Source of the DNA: Defluviitaleaceae bacterium
GTDB taxonomy: Bacteria > Bacillota > Clostridia > Lachnospirales > WQUN01
Assembly (NCBI GenBank): GCA_009787785.1
Contig: WQSR01000011.1
Span: 1 to 62,599 of the forward strand
Direction of reading: 5' to 3'
Length of the DNA: 62,599 nt
In this document: in pieces, positions 17,059 through 25,679 of the stretch
Layout of the letters: each line of letters opens with the position of its first letter
How positions within the stretch are numbered: the first letter of the stretch is position 1
Made by a program: the position numbers and the translations under genes
The notes under the pieces: generated by a model
The model's database searches: none
Seen by the model: the letters and a program-made list of their open reading frames with translations, nothing else
Told to the model about the DNA's origin: nothing

Positions 17059-19896
17059 GTGCTGAGTTTTCTTTTTCGCAAAATGTGGAAACGCCGCTGG
17101 CTGGTTTTATGTCTGCTAATGGGGAATATCCTGTTGGTGGGTACGGTGGCGGCCACGCCCATGTTCAATACCGCCACCATGACCCGCATCCTGCGCCGGG
17201 AAATGCGGAACCTGCAAATTACGCAAAACCGCTTCCCCGCCGTGGTGGAATTTAATTACGCCTTTAACCAGATTGAGGAATCCATCCGCATCAGCGGCTA
17301 TGAATCCAACCGGGATTTGTGGGTGCCGCTGATGCTATATGAAATCGGCATCCCCATATACCGCGAAATCCGCGCCGACCGTATGGGCCGCTGGACCTTC
17401 ACCCCGACGATTCCCCGGGAAATACACCCCCGCACCCGCAACACCCATCTGGTGGCTTTATCGGACATGACGGATTTAATTACCCTCACCTATGGACGCC
17501 TCCCCTCCCCCGACTTGGTGAACGGAAATACCATTGAAGTGCTGGCCAGCGAAATCATGCTCTTCAGCCAGGATATGCTTACCGACGAATTATTTCTGGT
17601 GCGGGATGTGCATGTGGACTACCCGGAAAGGCATTTGTACATACGGGTGGTGGGCATGTTTGAGCCCGCCGAAGGCGCGGAGCTGATTTGGTCTACTCTG
17701 CACATCAGCCACCGGAACACGTTGCTCATCCATGACGCGCTCGTCCACAGCCATTTTATCCCCAACTATCACAGCGATTACCGCCTCACTACCCAATTCC
17801 TTTTCGCCCTGAACACCAACACCATGACCGGCACCCGCATCCCCCACTACCTGGCCGCCCTGGAAACCCAGCACGGGCGGTTCGGCACCTTTTTTGACGA
17901 AAATTTCAGTGACCGGCTGGTTCAACACTCCCGGCAGGCGGGACGGCTTTCCACCACCTTGCTTGTGCTACAGCTGCCCATTTTCATTATGCTCGCGTTG
18001 TATATCTACATGGTGAGCCGCCAGATATTGCAATTGGAGCAAAACGATATATCTGTCATCAAGAGCCGGGGGGCCAGCCGGGGGCAGATTTTGGGCTTGT
18101 ATGTAATGCAGGGGCTTTTTATCGCGGGGGTAACGCTCCCGGCGGGGCTGGCCCTGGGGGTGGGCATCTGCCGCCTCCTGGGCGCGTCCAACGGCTTTAT
18201 GGAGCTGGTGCAACGCGCCCCCCTCCAGGTGGAAATCACCGGGGAGGTTATGGCCTATGCCGGAGCGGCTTTGTTATTTTCCTTCCTTGCCATGCTTGTG
18301 CCCGTGATTCGCTTCTCCAAGGTTACTATTGTGACCCACAAGCTGACCAAGTCCGGCAAGCCGCGCAAGCCCCTGTGGCAACGGTATTTCCTGGATGTCC
18401 TTTGCTTTGCTGTGTCCCTGTATGTTATCTACAATTTTAATTTGTATCAGGACCAGATAACGGAGCTGGCCTCTGCGGAGCGCGGCTTTGACCCACTGCT
18501 TTTGCTGGGCTCGTCGCTATTTATCATCGGGCTGGGCTTGCTGTGCTTGCGGATTTTCCCCTATGTGGTGCGGGGTATTTTCTGGCTGGGGCGACGGCTT
18601 TGGTCGCCCAGCGTATACGCCTCTCTTTTGAAGGTTATCCGCTCTGCCGGGGAAGAGCAGTTTATCATGATTTTTCTGGTGTTTACGCTGGCGGTGGGGA
18701 TTTTCAGTGCCCAGGCGGCGCGCACCTTGAATCTGAACTATGAACACGAAATCCGCTACGTGACCGGGGCGGACATCGTGTTCCAGGAACAGTGGCTGGA
18801 CAATACCTTTATCAATGAAAACGGTGTCCGCTCCTTGCCTGTGGGGGCCAGCCATGTATACCGGGAGCCCAGTTTCGGGCGGTTCACCCATTTCCAGGAG
18901 GTGGCGTCCCTCACCCCTATATTGCGCAGTAATACCGAGGCCGTTTCCCGGGGGGTGACAAAGCAGACGCAATTTATGGGTATCGAAACCAACACCTTCG
19001 GTGAGACGGTTTGGTTCCGGGATGATTTATTGCAGGTGCATTTGAACCACTATTTGAATACTTTGGCCCTCCACCCAAACGGGGTTCTGCTCTCGGCCAA
19101 CTTCAGGGAATATGGCTTGGAAATTGGTGATAATTTCCGTGTCACCTCCCCACAGCACCCACTTCGCCCGCCGGTAAGCCTACCCTTGGTGATTGTCGGC
19201 TTCTTCGAGCATTGGCCCGGATTCCCCCAAGTCGAATTGCGTAGGCTGGGCACGGGTTACTATATCGCCGAGGCGCGATTTTTGGCCGTGGCCAATTTGC
19301 CCCAGGTGAGCAATGTCTGGGGGTTGTTGCCCTACCAGGTGTGGATGCGCACCTACGCCTCCAGCGGAAGTTTTTTCTATGAATTTGTCAACGAAAACCG
19401 CCTCTCCCTTTCCATGCTCCACAGCGTACCCTCCGCACTTATCGAAATGCGCACAAGCCCCATGGTGCAGGGAACCAACGGCGTGCTTACCGTCAATTTT
19501 CTCATTACACTGCTGATTTGCTTCTCGGGCTTCCTGATTTATTGGATATTGTCCATCCGCTCGCGGGTGTTGCAATTTGGTATTTTCCGGGCCATGGGGA
19601 TGAGTATGGGCGGGATTGTACGCTTGTTGATTAACGAGCAGATTTTTATTACCCTGACAGCCCTGGGCATCGGCGCGGTGGTGGGGGAAGTGGCCGCCCG
19701 CCATTTCGTGCCCCTCATCCAGCTTTCCTACGCCGCCGCACAACGGCCCATCCCCCTGCTTATCGTGGTGGAGATGCGGGATTATATCAACCTATATGCG
19801 GTAATGGGCGTGATGATTGTACTGTGCTTGGGCGTGTTGCTGGCCTTGGTGACACGCATGAAGGTAGCGCAAATATTAAAATTGGGGGAAGACTAA
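17059..19896 (+). CDS. Large FtsX-family ABC permease
   Basis: The 945-residue protein has an N-terminal membrane segment, a large external domain (about residues 35-300), three membrane segments forming a first FtsX domain (IMLALYIYMVSR onwards), further hydrophobic segments near 450-560, a second large external domain, and a second three-segment FtsX domain at the C-terminus (ILSIRSRVLQFGIFRAMGM). This two-FtsX layout is typical of lipoprotein-release or peptide-export permeases in Firmicutes. GGAGGTAATGG precedes the GTG start. No nucleotide-binding subunit is encoded between 10.7 and 20.4 kb, so the ATPase must come from elsewhere. Confidence 0.85.
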   Translation: MLSFLFRKMWKRRWLVLCLLMGNILLVGTVAATPMFNTATMTRILRREMRNLQITQNRFPAVVEFNYAFNQIEESIRISGYESNRDLWVPLMLYEIGIPIYREIRADRMGRWTFTPTIPREIHPRTRNTHLVALSDMTDLITLTYGRLPSPDLVNGNTIEVLASEIMLFSQDMLTDELFLVRDVHVDYPERHLYIRVVGMFEPAEGAELIWSTLHISHRNTLLIHDALVHSHFIPNYHSDYRLTTQFLFALNTNTMTGTRIPHYLAALETQHGRFGTFFDENFSDRLVQHSRQAGRLSTTLLVLQLPIFIMLALYIYMVSRQILQLEQNDISVIKSRGASRGQILGLYVMQGLFIAGVTLPAGLALGVGICRLLGASNGFMELVQRAPLQVEITGEVMAYAGAALLFSFLAMLVPVIRFSKVTIVTHKLTKSGKPRKPLWQRYFLDVLCFAVSLYVIYNFNLYQDQITELASAERGFDPLLLLGSSLFIIGLGLLCLRIFPYVVRGIFWLGRRLWSPSVYASLLKVIRSAGEEQFIMIFLVFTLAVGIFSAQAARTLNLNYEHEIRYVTGADIVFQEQWLDNTFINENGVRSLPVGASHVYREPSFGRFTHFQEVASLTPILRSNTEAVSRGVTKQTQFMGIETNTFGETVWFRDDLLQVHLNHYLNTLALHPNGVLLSANFREYGLEIGDNFRVTSPQHPLRPPVSLPLVIVGFFEHWPGFPQVELRRLGTGYYIAEARFLAVANLPQVSNVWGLLPYQVWMRTYASSGSFFYEFVNENRLSLSMLHSVPSALIEMRTSPMVQGTNGVLTVNFLITLLICFSGFLIYWILSIRSRVLQFGIFRAMGMSMGGIVRLLINEQIFITLTALGIGAVVGEVAARHFVPLIQLSYAAAQRPIPLLIVVEMRDYINLYAVMGVMIVLCLGVLLALVTRMKVAQILKLGED

Positions 19897-20381
19897 TGGA
19901 GAGAATCAGCAAGGAAAATTATTATCTGGACATCGCGCAGACGGTGGCCTCCCGCAGTACCTGTGTGCGCAGGATGTACGGCGCGTGCATTGTAAAAAAT
20001 GACGTCATTGTGTCCACGGGCTATTGCGGCGCACCCCGCGGGCGCGAGAACTGTTGTGACCTGGGCTACTGTCTGCGGGAAAAAATGGCCATCCCACGTG
20101 GCGAACGCTACGAGATGTGCCGCTCCGTACACTCCGAGGCCAACGCCATCATCGCCGCCCCACGGGAAAACATGCTGGGTGCCACCTTATATCAAGCTTG
20201 CATCGACACGGCGACAAACACCCTGGCGCAAAACATCGACTCCTGCCAAATGTGCAAAAAGCTGATAATCAACGCGGGGATAGACACGGTGGTATACCGC
20301 AACACACCGACACAATACCGCATAGCACAGGTAGCGGACTGGATTACCCAGGACGACAGCCTGGGGAAGGTAGGGTACTGA
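19896..20381 (+). CDS. Deoxycytidylate deaminase-like protein (ComEB family)
   Basis: The 161-residue protein has the cytidine/deoxycytidylate deaminase zinc motif: H79-S-E81 (VHSEANAII) and the later pair C117 and C120 in SCQMCKK. The usual proline before the first cysteine of the PCxxC motif is replaced by serine. The family converts dCMP to dUMP for thymidylate synthesis. The ATG overlaps the stop of the FtsX permease, and its own stop overlaps the next gene. Linkage to the transporter is probably just tight packing. Confidence 0.8.
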   Translation: MERISKENYYLDIAQTVASRSTCVRRMYGACIVKNDVIVSTGYCGAPRGRENCCDLGYCLREKMAIPRGERYEMCRSVHSEANAIIAAPRENMLGATLYQACIDTATNTLAQNIDSCQMCKKLIINAGIDTVVYRNTPTQYRIAQVADWITQDDSLGKVGY

Positions 20382-21001
20382 TGGAAGACACAGCGCGATA
20401 TGTGAAAATCAATGACATCGAAGGTAGCGAGTTGCTACGCATTTGGGACGAGTTCAAAGCCAAACACGCCGGATTTGAATGCAATTTGTGCTTTCACAAT
20501 ATGGAACCGCCTTACGATGCGTTGGAAAAAATAGGCGCGACGCTTTTGGAAGATTGCATAGGAATGGGATTAACGCCTGAAAACTTCAAGCCTTTTAGAC
20601 AAGTTGAAGTAGCTCTGCTGGACAAAAAGGACTTCGCCGCTTTTGCAAAGTTGCATGACCAGCTTCCCGATATGTATTGGACCAGTAGCCGAATATGGGA
20701 CAGATTTGATGACATGTGGCGCATACCCGTGTATAAAGAGCAAAGCGAACTAGCCGGCTATGCTCTAATGAACATCAGTATGCATAAAAGGAATGAGGGG
20801 GAAATCTTTGCTATTCAAGCCCCAACCCCCCAAGCACGAAAGGCTTTATTGACCGCCGCCGTAGAAGAAGCCTTCAAAGCCGAAAAAGACCATATCCTTC
20901 ACATGGTCGAGCGCGGCAATGACATAGAATACGAAGAATCCGAAGCAATTGGATTTATCGAAGTAAGTTATTATCGCGGATTTGAAATAAAGGAGTTATA
21001 G
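20381..21001 (+). CDS. Hypothetical protein, possibly GNAT-like
   Basis: The 206-residue protein starts with ATG overlapping the deaminase stop (TGATG). Its second half (SELAGYALMNISMHKRNEGEIFAIQAPTPQARKAL, spread over about residues 125-160, then IGFIEVSYYRGFEIKEL) has the strand and helix order of a GNAT acetyltransferase, but the acetyl-CoA signature is not clear. The base composition is more AT-rich than the upstream genes. Function unknown. Confidence 0.55.
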   Translation: MEDTARYVKINDIEGSELLRIWDEFKAKHAGFECNLCFHNMEPPYDALEKIGATLLEDCIGMGLTPENFKPFRQVEVALLDKKDFAAFAKLHDQLPDMYWTSSRIWDRFDDMWRIPVYKEQSELAGYALMNISMHKRNEGEIFAIQAPTPQARKALLTAAVEEAFKAEKDHILHMVERGNDIEYEESEAIGFIEVSYYRGFEIKEL

Positions 21002-21073
21002 CCCCGGGGACAATGTCATCCGAATACCCGAAACGTACCCCCAACCCGCCGAAGCGGAGCGGAAACGCCGCTG

Positions 21074-21487
21074 TCATGGCATCGCCTTAAACTTGTTTTT
21101 CAAATCCTCAAGGGTTGCTTGGCATTGTGTATCGACATACTCTTTTACTGACTCTGCGTAGCCGATAAAATCATTCGCCAAGCTTTGTGTGAAGGTAGGG
21201 AAATTTTCTGAATTTGAATATCGTGAATCCTTAAAATACTTGCGGCTTAGTTTTGCAATATGACGAATGGTATCATTTGACGGATACTTACTTTCAATTT
21301 TCATCACCATACCGGGATGGTTATGCCCCATTAGCAAGTCATTTTCGGGAGCTACTCGGAACAATACAGACTTCAATAACACATCAATAGCCAGCGTGGA
21401 CATACACACCGACATGCGGTAAAGGCCCTGCTCTTTATTAACCTTTGCTGATTGCATTGGTTCTTCAGATAGTTTGTAGTAATCCAT
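21074..21487 (-). CDS. HEPN-domain protein (partner of a minimal nucleotidyltransferase)
   Basis: The 137-residue all-helical protein resembles HEPN-domain proteins encoded with minimal nucleotidyltransferases: short helices with AKVNKEQGLYRMSVCMSTLAI (residues 14-34) and a C-terminal helix EYVDTQCQATLEDLKNKF. HEPN proteins of this pairing are often RNase toxins carrying an RxxxxxH motif. No convincing copy of that motif is visible here, so it may be inactive or of the catalysis-free subgroup. It overlaps the upstream nucleotidyltransferase gene by 23 bases. Confidence 0.6.
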   Translation of the reverse strand: MDYYKLSEEPMQSAKVNKEQGLYRMSVCMSTLAIDVLLKSVLFRVAPENDLLMGHNHPGMVMKIESKYPSNDTIRHIAKLSRKYFKDSRYSNSENFPTFTQSLANDFIGYAESVKEYVDTQCQATLEDLKNKFKAMP

Positions 21488-21854
21488 TTAAGCTCACCCC
21501 ATCCTTGGCCACTCTCCAATGAAAACTACCAACCGTGTTTTTATGCGTATCAAAATAAGCCCGGTTTGAAACAAAAACATCATTGTCAACCATGTTTTCG
21601 TCTTTCTCCCAACCCGGATACAGGGCACAGTCATATAAATCGAAAAGCGTTTCGTCACCCAAATTATCGCCCACGGCCAAAATATCAACATCACTCCTTT
21701 CATGTGCATTACCCCGTGCGCAGCTTCCGAATAATATAAATGTATCAATTTTATCAAATGTACTGATTTTTTTTGCCAGGCGTAGAAACTCGGAAATAAA
21801 CCGCTGGTGTTTTGCCGGGATGTTTAATTCTTGTAAAGAGGAGATGTTTTTCAT
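21465..21854 (-). CDS. Minimal nucleotidyltransferase (MNT) domain protein
   Basis: The 129-residue protein has the polymerase-beta nucleotidyltransferase motif FGSCARGNAHERSDVDIL with G43, S44 and the metal-binding D55 and D57. In MNT-HEPN pairs the MNT subunit is the antitoxin and, in studied cases, adds AMP to the HEPN protein. GGAGGT lies just before the ATG at 21854, which is why that start is chosen over 21884. The gene is immediately upstream of and overlapping the HEPN gene. Confidence 0.8.
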   Translation of the reverse strand: MKNISSLQELNIPAKHQRFISEFLRLAKKISTFDKIDTFILFGSCARGNAHERSDVDILAVGDNLGDETLFDLYDCALYPGWEKDENMVDNDVFVSNRAYFDTHKNTVGSFHWRVAKDGVSLNGLLQTI

Positions 21855-21905
21855 TATTTTTACCTCCAGACTGAAGCCATTCACGTGAACAAAAGTGACA
21901 CTAGG

Positions 21906-23069
21906 TTATACCCTAATCTCCCGCAAGTCATTCCCTGAAGGATTTTGATACAAGCGCAAATCAAATTCGGATATAACCGCATAAATATGGTCGAAAATGT
22001 CTGCTTGGATGGGCTCGAAGTCCATCATGGCGGTTGCCTTGGCGAAGGCGATGACCTCCATGGGGATGCCGGTGGCACCGGGGTCGAGCTGGCGCACCAC
22101 AAGGGTCATGTCCTGTTGAATTTGCGGATGGCTACGCAGGTAGGCGGTGATATAGGCGCGGAAAACACCCAGATTGGTAAATTGCCCATCGAAGCCCGCC
22201 TCGTCCATACTGGTAAAATGGCCTTTCAGCAAAGGCATTTTTTTATATCGCTCCAGCATATCCCCGGTGCAGGTACGCACCATGGCCGAGTCGATATGGA
22301 AGGGGCGTTTGATGCGCCGCGCCCCGGTGGCAATCATGCCGCGCCAGTTGATAAAGGAATCGGAGATGAGGCTGTACGCCGGGATGGAGGTGATGGTCTT
22401 GTCGAAATTTTCTACGGTTACGGTGGTCATGGTGAGGTCGGTGACGATGCCATTGGCGTTGTGATTAGGCACTTCAATCCAGTCACCAATGATAATCATT
22501 TTATTGGTGGTGAGTAAAATCCCAGCCATAAAGCCCAGAATCGCGTCCTTGAAAATGAGGGTGAGAATCGCCGTCATGGCACCCAGGCTTCCCAGCATAA
22601 CCATGGGGCTCTGGCCGATGAGAATAGCGACAATCACGATGCCGCCGATGATGCCCGTCGCCGCCATCACCACTTGCAGGATGCCGTGGATGGGGAATGT
22701 CTTCGACACCTCGTAGTTATCGTAAATCGCGCCTACGCTCTTGATGCAGGAGAAAACGATGAACAAAACCACGAGGGCAGAGGCCACATCCACCAGCACA
22801 CCCAAAAAGGGGTACCGCCCTGTCAAATCCCGCGCCAGCACGATGAAGACCACGGGGATGACGATATTCGAGGCGCGTTTTACCAGGATATACAGCGCGG
22901 CTTCGCGTTGGGTGGCACGCTTCAGCACGCGCCCCGCGAAAAAACGGATAACGGCGCGCAACAAGAAACAAGCCAGCACGCCCATTACCAGTAGCACGCC
23001 GTAGGCAATCAGGCTGGAAAAGTCCTCAAACCCGGCGTTGCGCAAGATTTCGGAAATGTAGTTGTACAT
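21906..23069 (-). CDS. MscS-family mechanosensitive ion channel
   Basis: The 387-residue protein has four or five hydrophobic segments in its N-terminal half, the MscS pore helix region (GSLGAMTAILTLIFKDAILGFMAGI across about residues 155-180) and the beta domain motif GDWIEVPNHNANGIVTDL with ENFDKTITSIPAYSLISDSF. The long C-terminal soluble region resembles the YbdG-type subgroup. Such channels open under hypo-osmotic stress. It starts six bases after the galM stop, so both are likely in one transcript. Confidence 0.9.
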   Translation of the reverse strand: MYNYISEILRNAGFEDFSSLIAYGVLLVMGVLACFLLRAVIRFFAGRVLKRATQREAALYILVKRASNIVIPVVFIVLARDLTGRYPFLGVLVDVASALVVLFIVFSCIKSVGAIYDNYEVSKTFPIHGILQVVMAATGIIGGIVIVAILIGQSPMVMLGSLGAMTAILTLIFKDAILGFMAGILLTTNKMIIIGDWIEVPNHNANGIVTDLTMTTVTVENFDKTITSIPAYSLISDSFINWRGMIATGARRIKRPFHIDSAMVRTCTGDMLERYKKMPLLKGHFTSMDEAGFDGQFTNLGVFRAYITAYLRSHPQIQQDMTLVVRQLDPGATGIPMEVIAFAKATAMMDFEPIQADIFDHIYAVISEFDLRLYQNPSGNDLREIRV

Positions 23070-23075
23070 GGCCCG

Positions 23076-24062
23076 TTATTTTTCGAACTTGAAGGCGGTA
23101 AAGGAGCGGAAGGGCTTATCCGGGGTTACGACACAGCTGGGAAAATGGGGCTGGTTAATGGTGTCGGGGTAGAGCTGGGTTTCCAGGCAGAAGCCGCTAT
23201 GCTTCTGATAGGTCACGCCCTTGCCCGTCACCGCGCCGTCGATGAAATTGCCGGAATAAAATTGCATACCGGGCATATCCGTAGTTACGGTCATTTTGAC
23301 GCCGCTACCCGGCGCGTAAACACTGGCGGCAGGTGCCTTGCCGTTGAGCACATAGTTATGGTCGAAGCCGCCGGTGCTGTTCACCGCCCCGGCTTTTTCA
23401 ATGTCCTGGCCGATGGGCTTGGGCGCGTTAAAGTCGAAGGGCGTGCCCGCCACAGGGGCGAAGGCTCCGGTGGGGATGAGGGCTTCATCCACGGCGGTAA
23501 GCTGGTCGGCGTTGATTTGCATGACATGGCCGTAAATGTCCTTGGCGTCATAGCCTTCCAGGTTGAAATAGCTGTGGTTGGTAAGGTTGCAGATGGTCTT
23601 CGTATCGGTTTCGGCGAAGTAATCAATGCGCAGGGTATTGTCCTGGGAAAGGGTGTAGGTACAACGCACGGCCAGCCGCCCGGGATAATTTTCCTCCCCA
23701 TCAGGGCTCACATAGGAGAACACGATTTTGGCCGGGCCGGATTCCTCCACCGTCCATATTTTTTTGTCGAAGCCCTCCACGCCGCCGTGAAGGTGCTGTT
23801 TACCGTCATTGGTGGCGAGCTGATATTCCTTGCCGTCCAGGGTGAATTTGCCGTAGCCGATGCGGTTCCCCACCCGCCCGATAATCACCCCCAGATAAAA
23901 ATGCTTGCCCAAATAATCCTCCGCTTTGTCCAGCCCCAGTACCACGTCCCGGGGCTGGCCGTTTTTGTCCGGCACCTTGAGGGAGATAATCGCACAACCC
24001 ACATTGGTTACGGTTACGGTCATGCCGCTTTGGTTAGACAGTTCGAATGTTTTAATTTCCAT
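23076..24062 (-). CDS. galM: Aldose 1-epimerase (mutarotase)
   Basis: The 328-residue protein matches galactose mutarotases: GVIIGRVGNRIGYGKF, the substrate histidine motif LTNHSYFNL, FDHNYVL and the C-terminal GFCLETQLYPDTINQP with the catalytic glutamate. It interconverts alpha and beta anomers of aldohexoses in the cytoplasm. The ATG at 24062 is preferred over 24083 because GGAGG lies five bases before it. It precedes the MscS gene on the minus strand and diverges from yqfC. Confidence 0.92.
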   Translation of the reverse strand: MEIKTFELSNQSGMTVTVTNVGCAIISLKVPDKNGQPRDVVLGLDKAEDYLGKHFYLGVIIGRVGNRIGYGKFTLDGKEYQLATNDGKQHLHGGVEGFDKKIWTVEESGPAKIVFSYVSPDGEENYPGRLAVRCTYTLSQDNTLRIDYFAETDTKTICNLTNHSYFNLEGYDAKDIYGHVMQINADQLTAVDEALIPTGAFAPVAGTPFDFNAPKPIGQDIEKAGAVNSTGGFDHNYVLNGKAPAASVYAPGSGVKMTVTTDMPGMQFYSGNFIDGAVTGKGVTYQKHSGFCLETQLYPDTINQPHFPSCVVTPDKPFRSFTAFKFEK

Positions 24063-24111
24063 GATGGCCTCCGCAAAGTTCATATAAAATTTTCCGCATT
24101 ATATCATAAAA

Positions 24112-24140
24112 TCATAATCGCAAGCCCGCGAACATATATT
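24112..24140 (+). promoter_or_regulatory. Candidate sigma-E-type promoter of yqfCD
   Basis: TCATAAT at 24112-24118 and CATATATT at 24133-24140 with a 14-bp spacer resemble the mother-cell sigma-E promoter pattern, 34 bp before yqfC. In Bacillus yqfCD is sigma-E dependent. No transcript evidence is available here. Confidence 0.4.
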
Positions 24141-24173
24141 TCACTACATCGTGTTGCCAAAGGTGGGGTTATT

Positions 24174-24431
24174 ATGCACGTCAAGGAAAAGTTGACGAAC
24201 GCGCTTTCCCTGCCCAAAGAAATCGCCTTGGACATGCCGTTAATCATGGCGACGGGGCGTGGCGAGCTGAACATAGAGAATTATAAGAATCTGCTGGAAT
24301 TTTCGGAAACGAAAATCCGGGTACATACGGCGGCAGGGCTGTTGATAATCGAAGGCACGCGCCTCCATTTGAAGCAGATTACCGCAGAGAATTTATTTAT
24401 CTCGGGGAATATCTCGGGCATGTATTGGTAG
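24174..24431 (+). CDS. yqfC: Sporulation protein YqfC (YabP/YqfC family)
   Basis: The 85-residue protein shows the YabP/YqfC pattern: LPKEIALDMPLIMATGRGELNIENY, split around residue 20, then KIRVHTAAGLLIIEGTRL and a C-terminal ISGNISGMYW. It is made in the mother cell during sporulation in related bacteria. The ATG follows AGGTGGGG. The yqfD gene starts nine bases after its stop, the normal order in spore-forming Firmicutes. Confidence 0.9.
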   Translation: MHVKEKLTNALSLPKEIALDMPLIMATGRGELNIENYKNLLEFSETKIRVHTAAGLLIIEGTRLHLKQITAENLFISGNISGMYW

Positions 24432-24440
24432 GAGCAGTCT

Positions 24441-25679
24441 ATGTTTTTGCGGCTATGGCAATTTTTGAAGGGCTATGTGCGGGTGGCGGTCACGGGTTTT
24501 TCCGTTGAGCGGTTTTTGAATATGGCGGCCTATCGGGGCATCTATTTGTGGCATGTCATCCGCACCGAGGCGGGCGTGGAAATGAACGTCAGCATCAAGG
24601 GCTTCAAGATGCTACGCGGCTGTAGCCACAAGACAAAGTGCCGCACCCGCATCAAGGAGAAGCGCGGTCTGCCCTTTATCATTCACCGCTACCGCAAGCG
24701 CAAGCTACTGCTGGGCGGGTTGCTTTTTTTTGTGCTGGCCATGTATGCCCTTTCTTCCTTTATATGGCGGGTGGATATCGTCGGCACGGAAACCTTGGAG
24801 CACGACGAAATACGGGAATTTCTTTCCGAGCACGGCTTGGGTGTGGGAAGCTTCAAGCATTTCATTGACAAGCACACCCTGACGCGGGAATTGCTTGCCC
24901 ATTTCGCGGAGATTGGCTTTGCCAATATACATACCCGGGGTACGCGCACCACGGTGCTCCTTGCCGAGGCCATCCCGCCCCAGCACCTCATCGACCGCGC
25001 CACCCCCACCCATGTGATTGCCAGCCGGGACGGATTGATAACCAACATTACCGCCGGGGCCGGCGCGCCCATGGTCCGGGCGGGGGACATTGTGCAGACG
25101 GGGGAAATGCTGGTCAGCGGTATGCTACAAATCCGAGCCGATACCGCAGACGCGGAAATCATCTACGTCCATGCCTATGCCGAGGTGTGGGCACGCCGTT
25201 ATTATCCCATCGAATTTACCGTGCCCTTGCACTACGTCCAGCGCGTTTTCACCGGGCGCACCACCCATCGTCACGGCATCCAGTTGCTTTTCGCGGGCAA
25301 CCGTGAGCTGTATTTCCCCAGAGGTGGCGTACACTTCACGGATTATGATAGAATAACCACGCAACACCAGCCCGGTGCCGAGGGCGATTATCCCCTGCCC
25401 TTTGTATGGCTCACCACCCGCTACTCCGAATTTATACCACAGCAACGCACACGCACCATGGCGCAAGCCTATGAAATAGCCGACCGCCAGCTTACGGCCC
25501 GCGTACTGCGCGAGTTTGACATCGGCATCGACATCATCGAGAAGCGGGTCATCTTCGAGGAAACCCCCGACGCGTTGCGGGTACAGGCTCTGGTCGTTAC
25601 CAATGAGCGGATAGACCGCATCATACCGATAGAAGGTGTAAGCGAATGGAATCCCCCCATGTCCCCAAACGAAACATAG
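24441..25679 (+). CDS. yqfD: Sporulation protein YqfD
   Basis: The 412-residue protein has the YqfD layout: an N-terminal cytoplasmic part with GFSVERFLNMAAYRGIYLW, one membrane segment near residues 92-110 (LLGGLLFFVLAMYALSSF), and an external domain with the POTRA-like stretch VDIVGTETLEHDEIREFL. The role is in forespore/mother-cell development; the molecular mechanism is not known. Its last 34 bases overlap the start of phoH. Confidence 0.9.
   Translation: MFLRLWQFLKGYVRVAVTGFSVERFLNMAAYRGIYLWHVIRTEAGVEMNVSIKGFKMLRGCSHKTKCRTRIKEKRGLPFIIHRYRKRKLLLGGLLFFVLAMYALSSFIWRVDIVGTETLEHDEIREFLSEHGLGVGSFKHFIDKHTLTRELLAHFAEIGFANIHTRGTRTTVLLAEAIPPQHLIDRATPTHVIASRDGLITNITAGAGAPMVRAGDIVQTGEMLVSGMLQIRADTADAEIIYVHAYAEVWARRYYPIEFTVPLHYVQRVFTGRTTHRHGIQLLFAGNRELYFPRGGVHFTDYDRITTQHQPGAEGDYPLPFVWLTTRYSEFIPQQRTRTMAQAYEIADRQLTARVLREFDIGIDIIEKRVIFEETPDALRVQALVVTNERIDRIIPIEGVSEWNPPMSPNET

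Noticed and set aside
21049..21060. CCGC-CGAA-GCGG hairpin as a terminator
   Set aside because: Only four base pairs and no T-run; too weak to call.
23145..24173. Plus-strand frame of more than 340 codons leading into yqfC
   Set aside because: It lies antisense to galM and has shadow-like composition; yqfC has its own strong ribosome site at 24174.
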